Under the pieces are notes generated by a model. The model was not told the DNA's origin. It ran no database searches and saw only the letters and a program-made list of their open reading frames with translations. Of a stretch of DNA of 64,000 nt, positions 17,845 to 25,521 are shown piece by piece. The stretch's first letter is position 1; the number at the start of each line of letters is the position of its first letter. Origin of the DNA: MPNP01 sp965221445 (GTDB taxonomy: Bacteria > Pseudomonadota > Alphaproteobacteria > Rhodobacterales > Rhodobacteraceae); the NCBI GenBank assembly GCA_965221445.1, contig CBDCSF010000013.1, positions 3,085,000 through 3,148,999 on the forward strand, given 5' to 3'. The position numbers and the translations under genes were made by a program.

Positions 17845-18297
17845 ATGAAGACCTTAAGGAAAAGGGGAAGAATTCAACTTCTGTTGGTTTCTGTTGCTCT
17901 TTTAATTTTAGCATCGGTTTTGATAGGTTACGGATTCAGGGAAGGTATTTCATATTTTCGAAATCCTACCGAGGTTCTGTTGGATTTACCTCGACCAGAA
18001 GAAACCTTCAGGGTTGGTGGGCTTGTTAAGCCAAATTCGATAAACAGGAACCAGGACGGTACAATAACTTTCGAAATTAGCGACCTGGAATCTTCAATTA
18101 GTGTAGAATACAACGGTATTCTACCTGATTTGTTTTCCGAGGGGCAGGGTGCGATTGCTCTTGGAAATTATATGGATGGTGTTTTTATAGCAACAGAAAT
18201 ACTTGCCAAACATGATGAAAAATATATGCCAAAAGAGATAGCAGATACACTTAAAGAGCAAGGTCTCTTCAAACCTATTGAGGAAACTTCCGAATAA
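17845..18297 (+). CDS. ccmE: Cytochrome c maturation heme chaperone CcmE
   Basis: A 150-residue periplasmic heme chaperone anchored by one N-terminal helix (LLLVSVALLILASVLIGYGF). It holds heme covalently on a histidine before handing it to CcmF/CcmH; that histidine is in LAKHDEKYMPKE near residue 128. The OB-fold is represented by FRVGGLVKPNSI and FEISDLESSISVEYNGILPDLF. It begins the ccmE-ccmF-ccmH run, the cycJ-cycK-cycL order known from rhizobia; ccmI (cycH), commonly upstream, is missing here. Confidence 0.94.
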   Translation: MKTLRKRGRIQLLLVSVALLILASVLIGYGFREGISYFRNPTEVLLDLPRPEETFRVGGLVKPNSINRNQDGTITFEISDLESSISVEYNGILPDLFSEGQGAIALGNYMDGVFIATEILAKHDEKYMPKEIADTLKEQGLFKPIEETSE

Positions 18298-18369
18298 GGA
18301 GTTGCCTCGGTTGGTTTGAATATCGTCTCAAACACTTTGTTGGGATCTTCGTAAGTCTGGTAGAAGGAA

Positions 18370-20331
18370 ATGATCACTGAATTTGGACATCTTTCCCTGA
18401 TACTGGCTTTGCTAGTTACCCTTCTACAGCTTGGTATACTGGTTTCAGGCTATCAAAGAAACTGGCTAAAATGGATATACCTTGGAACCCAAATCGCAAT
18501 TTTACAGTTTGGATTGATTGGGATATCTTTTTTGTCCCTAACCTGGGCATTTATCAGTTCAGATTTTTCGCTTGCCCTGGTTACCAACAATTCCCACACC
18601 CTAAAACCACTTTTGTACAAGGTTTCCGGCGTTTGGGGTAATCATGAAGGATCCATGCTTCTCTGGGTGCTGGTCTTATCTTTCTTTGGTTTTCTTCTAG
18701 TAGTTCTGCAAAGGCAAATTCCAATACGATTTAAAGCATTGGTTCTTGTCTTTCAATCAGCAATCACTCTTGCCTTTCTGGCGTTTATACTATTCACCTC
18801 GAATCCTTTCACACGATTGGAATTCCCACCATTTAACGGGTATGATCTGAATCCTCTACTCCAAGACCCGGGTTTGGCATTCCATCCTCCTCTGCTCTAT
18901 CTCGGTTATGTTGGTCTATCAATCTCATTTAGTTTTGGCCTGGCAGGAATGGTCCATGGAAACATCAACTCTGCCTGGGCCAATTGGGTCAGACCGTGGA
19001 CCTTACTTTCCTGGATGTTCCTTACCATGGGCATCGCACTTGGTTCATGGTGGGCATATTATGAACTTGGTTGGGGAGGCTGGTGGTTTTGGGACCCGGT
19101 TGAAAATGCTTCCTTCATGCCCTGGTTAATAACGACTGCGCTTATACATTCGACCCTTGTTTTGGAAAAAAGGGAACAACTGGCCAAATGGACGGTATTA
19201 TTGTCCATCCTTGCCTTTACCCTGTCACTTATAGGAACTTTTCTGGTACGATCCGGGATAATCACCTCCGTTCATTCATTTGCCACCGATCCTACCAGGG
19301 GAATTTTTATTCTGGCAATAATGTTCCTATTCTCAGGAGGAGCATTCTTACTGTACCTAGTTTTGGGTCGAAATATAAAGGGAGGTAGAGTATTTTCCTT
19401 TTGGAGCAAGGAATCTGCCCTGGTTTCCAACAACCTACTTCTGGTAATCGCGGCCATGGTTGTATTTATCGGAACCTTTTGGCCATTAATCATTGAAACG
19501 ATTTATGCCGACAAAATTTCAGTTGGTCCCCCTTATTTCAATTTGGCATTTACTCCTTTCATGGTAGTTCTTTCGGTAATACTACCTGTTGGAGTATCAT
19601 TGGCGTGGAAGAGAGGTAATATCAATAAGGCAGCGAAGAATCTGCTTGCACCTTCTCTTTTGGCAGTCGCTTTGGCAGTTCTAGTTTTTTCATTACAAAC
19701 AGGCATAAGGATGCTGGGTCCCATTGGATTGCTATTATCTGCCTGGATTGTTTTTGGTACCCTTTGGGAATTAGCCAATCGGGTGGGTCTGGGGAAACAT
19801 TCCATTCAGAAGTCCTGGCGATGGTTTAGATTGCTTCCCAAGGCAGACATAGCTAAATCTGTAGCACATTTGGGCTTTGGATTTACCATTTTGGGGATTG
19901 CCTCCATTACCTCTTGGGAACAAGAAGATATTAGGGTTGCCCACATTGGAGAGACATTCCAAGTCGGGTCCTATGAGTTTCTTTTTCAGAATGTTGAAGA
20001 GGTAAGGGGACCGAATTACTTTTCTCAGATGGGAGTATTCATGATATTTAAGGACAATTCACCGGTCGGTGAAATGTTTCCAGAGAAGAGAGTCTATCCC
20101 GTGGCCAACTCAACCACAACCGAGGCAGCCATAGATATGGGTTTGCTTAGAGATCTTTATATCGTCATTGGTGATCAACAAGGTAACAATGGTTGGGTTG
20201 TAAGGACCTACATTAAACCCATGGTCAACTGGATTTGGATTGGTGCCTTTGTAATGGCCTTGGGAGGGTTTATCAGTTTATCTGGTAGAATACCATCAAT
20301 GCGAAGTAAGGAATGGAGTGGCGCAACTTGA
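18370..20331 (+). CDS. ccmF: Cytochrome c heme lyase subunit CcmF
   Basis: A 653-residue polytopic membrane protein of the cytochrome c heme ligation complex. The WWD domain that presents heme is seen in GWGGWWFWDPVENASFMPWL, with conserved histidines in GNHEGSMLLW and AFHPPLLYLGY. At least a dozen hydrophobic segments can be counted; a periplasmic loop lies near the C-terminus before the last helix (WIWIGAFVMALGGFISL). The C-terminus overlaps ccmH by 19 bases. Together with CcmE and CcmH it attaches heme to CXXCH apocytochromes. Confidence 0.95.
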   Translation: MITEFGHLSLILALLVTLLQLGILVSGYQRNWLKWIYLGTQIAILQFGLIGISFLSLTWAFISSDFSLALVTNNSHTLKPLLYKVSGVWGNHEGSMLLWVLVLSFFGFLLVVLQRQIPIRFKALVLVFQSAITLAFLAFILFTSNPFTRLEFPPFNGYDLNPLLQDPGLAFHPPLLYLGYVGLSISFSFGLAGMVHGNINSAWANWVRPWTLLSWMFLTMGIALGSWWAYYELGWGGWWFWDPVENASFMPWLITTALIHSTLVLEKREQLAKWTVLLSILAFTLSLIGTFLVRSGIITSVHSFATDPTRGIFILAIMFLFSGGAFLLYLVLGRNIKGGRVFSFWSKESALVSNNLLLVIAAMVVFIGTFWPLIIETIYADKISVGPPYFNLAFTPFMVVLSVILPVGVSLAWKRGNINKAAKNLLAPSLLAVALAVLVFSLQTGIRMLGPIGLLLSAWIVFGTLWELANRVGLGKHSIQKSWRWFRLLPKADIAKSVAHLGFGFTILGIASITSWEQEDIRVAHIGETFQVGSYEFLFQNVEEVRGPNYFSQMGVFMIFKDNSPVGEMFPEKRVYPVANSTTTEAAIDMGLLRDLYIVIGDQQGNNGWVVRTYIKPMVNWIWIGAFVMALGGFISLSGRIPSMRSKEWSGAT

Positions 20332-20798
20332 AAAGAGTCTTCGCTTTGATCGTTTTTCTAGCACTCCTTTGCCCACTCAATGTTTTGGGTGTGGAACCAA
20401 GTGAAATACTGGATAATCCTGAACTGGAACAAAGGGCGAGGGAGATTTCCCAAAATCTCCGATGTATGGTTTGTCAAAATGAAAATATTGATGATTCAGA
20501 TGCAGAATTGGCCAGGGACTTTCGTATTCTTATCAGGGATAAACTGGTTGAAGGGTATTCCGACCAGCAGATTTATGATTACATTGTTGATCGATATGGG
20601 GAATTTGCCCTGCTGAAACCAAGGTTTAATCCACAAAACTGGCTTCTGTATTTTTCAGGTCCCATTTTGGTGTTAATCTGTGTGTCTTTATTCTTTCGAA
20701 GGTTTAAGCATAAGAAAAATGAAGATTCCAGCACCAAGAGTTTAACACTTGAAGAGGAAGAAAAAGTTGAAACTCTTCTCGAAGAAAATAGAAACTGA
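20313..20798 (+). CDS. ccmH: Cytochrome c maturation thiol protein CcmH (CcmL/NrfF family)
   Basis: A 161-residue protein with a signal-type N-terminus (LKRVFALIVFLALLCPLNVLG), the family redox motif LRCMVCQNENIDDSDA, the block DQQIYDYIVDRYGEFALLKPRF, and a C-terminal membrane helix (WLLYFSGPILVLICVSLFF). It reduces the apocytochrome CXXCH disulfide in the periplasm for heme attachment by CcmF. The start (ATG 20313) lies inside the end of ccmF. It corresponds to the short CycL-type CcmH without the TPR domain. Confidence 0.94.
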   Translation: MEWRNLKRVFALIVFLALLCPLNVLGVEPSEILDNPELEQRAREISQNLRCMVCQNENIDDSDAELARDFRILIRDKLVEGYSDQQIYDYIVDRYGEFALLKPRFNPQNWLLYFSGPILVLICVSLFFRRFKHKKNEDSSTKSLTLEEEEKVETLLEENRN

Positions 20799-20853
20799 AC
20801 GGAGTGTTTGTTCAAATTGACCACAAATAGTTTATTGGGAAAGGGTGATAAAA

Positions 20854-21630
20854 GTGGAATATAAGTCCATTAAGCAGACCATTGACAAGGGCGTTGTAAC
20901 TATAAAATTGAACAGACCGGAGGTCAGAAACGCTCTGAACACAGAAATGCGTAAAGAGTTGACTCATGCCATAAATAGAGCAGAATCCAATGGCAGAGTT
21001 CTGGTTCTGACAGGTGAGGGAAATTCCTTTTGCTCCGGCCAGGATCTTGGAGATAATATCAATCTTGGTAATGCCGACCTGGAACAAACCCTTCGCGATG
21101 AATACTATCCGATAATTGAGGCTATTTACAATTCCAAGATTCCAAGCATTGCTGCTGTCAATGGAGCGGCAGCAGGTGCCGGGGCAAATCTCGCCTTGGC
21201 AACAGATGTGATCTTTGCTACTGAAAGCGCTTATTTTTTACAGGCATTTACAAGAATTGGATTAATCCCAGATGCCGGTGGTACCTGGTATTTACCAAGA
21301 AAAATCGGTTTGGCCAAAGCTATGGGAGCTTCCCTCTTTGCGGAAAGAATTTCTGCAAATGAGGCCAGTAATTGGGGAATGATTTGGGAAGCTGTACCTG
21401 ATGATGGTTTTGAAGAATATTGGCAATTAAGGGCTCAACAATTGGCTGTGGGGCCAACACTTGCCTACTATAATCTCAAGCAAGCATTTCGAAAAACTTA
21501 TGATAACAATTTGAAGGAGCAATTCAGATTAGAGGCCAAACTTCAGGGTAAACTTGGCAAGTCTCGTGATTTTCGGGAAGGTATTATGGCCTTTGTGGAG
21601 AAACGTCTTCCAAAATTTGAGGGCAGGTAG
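20854..21630 (+). CDS. Enoyl-CoA hydratase/isomerase, PaaG-like
   Basis: A 258-residue crotonase-fold protein. Motifs are LNRPEVRNALN, GNSFCSGQDLGD and AVNGAAAGAGANLALATDVIFA (oxyanion hole), and FTRIGLIPDAGGTWYLPR, where the aspartate of PDAGGT is the catalytic residue typical of PaaG-type ring-epoxide CoA isomerases. The C-terminus is REGIMAFVEKRLPKF. The frame is open from GTG 20845; GTG 20854 is preferred because AGGGTGA lies just upstream and family homology begins at MEYKSIK. It is the last gene of the plus-strand run after ccmH. A phenylacetate role is suggested only by similarity; no other paa genes are present. Confidence 0.83.
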   Translation: MEYKSIKQTIDKGVVTIKLNRPEVRNALNTEMRKELTHAINRAESNGRVLVLTGEGNSFCSGQDLGDNINLGNADLEQTLRDEYYPIIEAIYNSKIPSIAAVNGAAAGAGANLALATDVIFATESAYFLQAFTRIGLIPDAGGTWYLPRKIGLAKAMGASLFAERISANEASNWGMIWEAVPDDGFEEYWQLRAQQLAVGPTLAYYNLKQAFRKTYDNNLKEQFRLEAKLQGKLGKSRDFREGIMAFVEKRLPKFEGR

Positions 21631-21749
21631 TTGAAACCAGAAGTGAGTTATAATCTGGGTTAATTCTGGAATTTTATGCCGAGGGCGATGGAAACAGATT
21701 TTCGAGGTAAAAATTGAATCAGGTCTTATTAGGATTGTTTGAACTCCAA

Positions 21750-21758
21750 GGGGGGGGG
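21750..21758. repeat. Run of nine G
   Basis: A G9 homopolymer (21750-21758) lies in the 215-base spacer between two convergent genes, 92 bases past the stop of the SRPBCC gene. Long G runs are rare in this AT-rich sequence. It is outside both coding regions, so no phase-variable gene can be assigned to it. Confidence 0.6.
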
Positions 21759-21845
21759 ACTTACCAATCCTCACAGTTATTGATTATTGGTACTAAAAAT
21801 TCCCCCCAAAAACGTATTAGAAATTACCAAAAACGCCTTCAAATT

Positions 21846-22472
21846 CTAATCGGTTAATCCTGTGTAGAATTTATATGTTTCGTTCGCCATACTCCGAGCA
21901 ATTTCTGGCTTTTCACCAGTAGTAATGTGAACATTAGCCCAAGTATCAGAACTGTTTTTTACAAAATTTTTACCCTCCTGGGTACCCAACCATTTCTGAC
22001 CTTCCTCGGTAACAGATGAACCTGACATTAGGTAGTTGGTGAGTCCGAGGAAACATAGGCTCCATCCTACTCCAGTAGCACCCGGTCCATATTTTGCCCA
22101 AAATGGATCTGCTTTGTCGTAATTCATGATATGGCTAAGGATAAGTAATGTTGAATTGTTTTTCTCCTGGAGATTAACAGTGACCCAACTCACATCTCCC
22201 ATGAACTCCCAGGTAATTTTGAATTCTATTGGCGCCTTACAAATTACTATTTTACCTTTGGCATTACCTTCCAGCTGATAATCACCTCCCAGGGTGAGAT
22301 TTCCAGAAATTGGCAGAAACCAGTTTGGGATTTGTTTTTCTTGTGTAACAGCTTCCCAGATTTTTGATATACCAACAGAGTAAAACTTCCCCAACCTTAC
22401 ATTTCGGCATAACTTACCGTCATGAGAAGATTTAAAGTATTCTCTTTGGTCTACATCTGAAGTGTCTTGCAT
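21846..22472 (-). CDS. SRPBCC/AHSA1-domain protein
   Basis: A 208-residue protein of the START-like SRPBCC superfamily, AHSA1 (activator of Hsp90 homologue) type. The pattern FYSVGISKIWEAVTQEKQIPNWFLP, then GGDYQLEGNAKGKIVICK, FKITWEFMGDVSWVTVNLQE and GVGWSLCFLGLTNYL follows the family layout of a hydrophobic ligand pocket. There is no signal peptide. Bacterial members are often toxin-antitoxin-linked or stress related, but the function here is unknown. It lies 45 bases downstream of the dipeptidase gene on the same strand. Confidence 0.75.
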   Translation of the reverse strand: MQDTSDVDQREYFKSSHDGKLCRNVRLGKFYSVGISKIWEAVTQEKQIPNWFLPISGNLTLGGDYQLEGNAKGKIVICKAPIEFKITWEFMGDVSWVTVNLQEKNNSTLLILSHIMNYDKADPFWAKYGPGATGVGWSLCFLGLTNYLMSGSSVTEEGQKWLGTQEGKNFVKNSSDTWANVHITTGEKPEIARSMANETYKFYTGLTD

Positions 22473-22516
22473 TCTTCATAATTTCCTAAATACTTTGAAT
22501 ATCTCTCGGACTCTTG

Positions 22517-23890
22517 TCAGTTTTTAGAGTTGTAAAGTACCCTGACCCAACTTCTGATCCCACGGTAAAATGATTCAAAATCATATTTCTCATTTGGAGA
22601 GTGGATATTGTCATTATCCTTACCGAACCCTGTCAATAATGAATCCATTCCCAAAATCTCCTGGAAATATCCTGCAATAGGGATTGATCCACCGCATCCA
22701 GCATAAACCGCTTCCCTTTGCCATTCTTCGGTCAGGGCATTCTTGACAATTTCGAAAATAGGCTTGTCTGTTGGCATTTGACAAGCCGCGGCCAAACCAT
22801 GGTACGTAAATTTTACCGAACAATCAGATGGAATTCTTGATTTAACAAAAGAACAGAAGTTATCCCTGATTAGTTGAGGGTCCTGATTTCCAACCAATCT
22901 ACAACTGACTTTGGCCGAAGCCTTTGAAGGTATTACAGTTTTGAACCCATCTCCAGTATACCCCCCATTAATTCCATTAATTTCACATGTAGGTCGAGAC
23001 CAGAGTTTTTCCAAAGGAGTTCGGTCAATCTCACCAATAGGGGATTGTAATCCTATTTCGCCAAGAAAGTTATGTTGATCAAAATTCAAATTGTTCCACT
23101 GTGTTTTCTGTGAGGGATCTAGTTCATCGACTCCATCATAAAAATTTTCGATTGCAATTCTTCCTTGGAAATCAAAAAGATCAGAAATTATGTTACCAAG
23201 AATTTGAATGGGATTAACGGCCAAGCCCCCATACATTCCAGAATGAAGATCTATTGAAGGTCCAGTAATTTCGAATTCAATTCCCATCAAACCTCTTAAC
23301 TGGGTAATGATGGCAGGGATCTTTGATTCAAATAATCCGGTATCACAAATAAACGCGAGATCGGCTTTCAGTTCTTCCGAATTTTGCTTCAGGAAAGGAA
23401 CTAATGAAGGAGAGCCGGATTCTTCTTCTCCTTCCAGCAAAATGGAAATACCAGTGGGCGGACTTCCCGTAACTTCTTTCCAAACCCGACAAGCTTCAAT
23501 AAATGTCATCAATTGACCCTTGTCATCAGAAGCTCCTCTGGCATGAATTGCCTTCTGGCCATTCTCGGTTACAATCCTGGGTTCAAAAGGAGGATGATCC
23601 CACTTCTCAAATGGATCAACCGGTTGAACATCATAATGTCCATAAAACAAAATAGTCGATTCTGAGGGTTCTCCATGAGCGACAACCATTGGATGTCCTT
23701 CGGTATCCCGTACCTTTGCTGAAAAACCAATGGAATCCAAATCTGATTTCAGCCATTCCGCAGCGTTACGACAATCTACCTTGTATTGTGGATCTGTAGA
23801 AATTGAGGGGATTTTCAACAAACTCAACAGCCTATCCAGTGAGTCTGGAAACTCTTTGTCAACTTGGGAAAGGAGATCTTCTAGCGTCAT
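22517..23890 (-). CDS. M20-family dipeptidase
   Basis: A 457-residue metallopeptidase of the M20/M25/M40 (CPG2-like, carnosinase-type) family. The first metal histidine is in LFYGHYDVQPVDP and the bridging aspartate in ARGASDDKGQLM; the general-base glutamate pair is in LLEGEEESGSPSL. Further metal ligands are in DTGLF and near the C-terminus (NIHSPNEKYD). The dimerisation domain lies between, with DLHSGMYGG. Such enzymes cleave dipeptides or acylated amino acids in the cytoplasm. The start is ATG 23890. It is followed by the SRPBCC gene and preceded by mnmA on the same strand. Confidence 0.87.
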   Translation of the reverse strand: MTLEDLLSQVDKEFPDSLDRLLSLLKIPSISTDPQYKVDCRNAAEWLKSDLDSIGFSAKVRDTEGHPMVVAHGEPSESTILFYGHYDVQPVDPFEKWDHPPFEPRIVTENGQKAIHARGASDDKGQLMTFIEACRVWKEVTGSPPTGISILLEGEEESGSPSLVPFLKQNSEELKADLAFICDTGLFESKIPAIITQLRGLMGIEFEITGPSIDLHSGMYGGLAVNPIQILGNIISDLFDFQGRIAIENFYDGVDELDPSQKTQWNNLNFDQHNFLGEIGLQSPIGEIDRTPLEKLWSRPTCEINGINGGYTGDGFKTVIPSKASAKVSCRLVGNQDPQLIRDNFCSFVKSRIPSDCSVKFTYHGLAAACQMPTDKPIFEIVKNALTEEWQREAVYAGCGGSIPIAGYFQEILGMDSLLTGFGKDNDNIHSPNEKYDFESFYRGIRSWVRVLYNSKN

Positions 23891-23957
23891 AATTGTTCCT
23901 TATTATTATGAATTTTGTAGCAAAATATTCAGGAAATCCTGCTGGTTTCCTTTGTAC

Positions 23958-25121
23958 TTAAATCACTGGCTTGTCTACTGTATTCAGGTTTTTTCTGGAA
24001 ATCCATCCACCTCCAAGTACCCTTGAACTATCCTGCGAATAAAATACGCAAGCTTGCCCAGGTGATACAGCCAGCTCGGGATTGACGAGTTCTATTCTGG
24101 CATTGTGATCACCCAAGGGTATTACTATTGCTGGTGTTGGAGATCGGGTCGATCTGACCTTGACATCTACATTAATTGAATCTTCCTCTTCAAAGTGCTT
24201 ATCACCAAGCCAGTTAACATTCGTAATTTCAAAATTGAAGGTATCTAGAGCAGATTTTGGACCAACAATAACTTCTGCCTTGAGAGCATTTATCCTGATG
24301 ACATAAAGAGGTTCAGTGAACCCGTTAATTCCCAATCGTCTCCTTTGGCCGATCGTAAAGTTTGATATCCCATTATGCTTCCCCAAAACCTTGCCCTCAA
24401 GATCAACTATATTTCCGGGCTTTAGGGCTTGTGGCTTTATTTGCCTTACCAATTTGGCATAATCGCCATCAGGTACAAAGCATATATCCTGGCTGTCAGG
24501 TTTCTGGGCAACAGAAAGGCCGTATTTTTTGGCAAGTTCACGAGTTTCACTTTTTGATTTCATTTCCCCCAATGGAAATCGCAGGAAGTCCAATTGATCC
24601 TTGGTCGTGGTGAATAGAAAGTAGGATTGATCCTTCGTCAGATCCTTAGCTCTATGAAGCTCAACACCATGCTCACTAACAACCCTTTGAATATAATGTC
24701 CTGTTGCCAGGCAATCTGCATCAAGGCTCTTGGCCATTTCCAGTAATTCCCGGAATTTGACTCGTTCGTTACATCGAATACATGGAATGGGTGTATATCC
24801 GCTGGTATAACTATCCACGAATTCCTGGATAACCTGCTTTTTAAAATAGCTTTCGTAATCAAGGACATAGTGAGGGAAGCCGATTTCGTTGGCTATTCTT
24901 CGTGCGTCATGAATATCTCTCCCAGCACAGCAGGCCCCTTTTTTGGCTACCATGGAACCATGGTCGTACAACTGCATGGTTATACCGATAACTTCATAGC
25001 CTTCCTCATGAAGTTTGGCCGCGACAACAGAACTGTCGACACCACCCGACATGGCAACTACCACACGAGTTTCCTCAGGTTTTTTTTCAAACCCCAAAGT
25101 ATTCCTGATTTTTACCGGCAT
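23958..25121 (-). CDS. mnmA: tRNA-specific 2-thiouridylase MnmA
   Basis: A 387-residue ATP-pyrophosphatase that puts the 2-thio group on U34 of tRNA-Lys, -Glu and -Gln. The PP-loop is AMSGGVDSSVVAA; the first catalytic cysteine is in CIRCNERVKF and the persulfide cysteine in DSQDICFVPDGDY. ATGHYIQRV, LFPLG-like RFPLGEMKSK and FTIGQRRRLGI are further family blocks, and the C-terminal beta-barrel ends with GQACVFYSQDSSRVLGGGWI. It starts at ATG 25121 and diverges from ligA across a 400-base spacer. Confidence 0.94.
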   Translation of the reverse strand: MPVKIRNTLGFEKKPEETRVVVAMSGGVDSSVVAAKLHEEGYEVIGITMQLYDHGSMVAKKGACCAGRDIHDARRIANEIGFPHYVLDYESYFKKQVIQEFVDSYTSGYTPIPCIRCNERVKFRELLEMAKSLDADCLATGHYIQRVVSEHGVELHRAKDLTKDQSYFLFTTTKDQLDFLRFPLGEMKSKSETRELAKKYGLSVAQKPDSQDICFVPDGDYAKLVRQIKPQALKPGNIVDLEGKVLGKHNGISNFTIGQRRRLGINGFTEPLYVIRINALKAEVIVGPKSALDTFNFEITNVNWLGDKHFEEEDSINVDVKVRSTRSPTPAIVIPLGDHNARIELVNPELAVSPGQACVFYSQDSSRVLGGGWISRKNLNTVDKPVI

Positions 25122-25521
25122 TTGTTTTGCAATCTAAATATTAGGCCCGAATCTCAAAGACCTGCTGCAGTATTGGGTAAATCATACATGAGCAGGATGC
25201 AACCTCAAGTTCAATTTTGTGAATAAACCTGTATTTGGACGTGATCTGAATAATATAGGATCACTTTGAGATTCTTTAATATTTGGGTTTGGTACTGGTT
25301 AATTTTGTCACTATTTCGAAAAAGGAGCTGAAATATTCAATATATTTTACTTTTATGCAGAGACGAAATCAGATTCTCACACTAAAGTATTCAGGGTTTA
25401 TTTCAGCAAGTGAATATATTTTTGATAAAATGTAATTTTATCAGATTAAGAACCAGTTCAAATTGACATTTCTTCTAACAAGGAAATTTCCGAATTTGGT
25501 TTTGAATTAGATTGATATCCA
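25122..25521. other. Divergent intergenic region mnmA/ligA
   Basis: These 400 AT-rich bases contain no supported gene. They must hold the promoters for mnmA (leftward) and ligA (rightward). One perfect palindrome is visible at 25424-25442. A TTGACA at 25463 has no acceptable -10 box at the right distance. Confidence 0.55.
25424..25442. promoter_or_regulatory. Perfect inverted repeat upstream of ligA
   Basis: GATAAAAT and ATTTTATC form 8-bp arms around GTA, about 80 bases before the ligA start. It resembles a dimeric-repressor operator; an RNA hairpin of only A-U-rich pairs would be weak. The regulator is unknown. Confidence 0.4.

Noticed and set aside
25463..25492. TTGACA upstream of ligA as a promoter
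   Set aside because: No acceptable -10 sequence at 15-19 bases.
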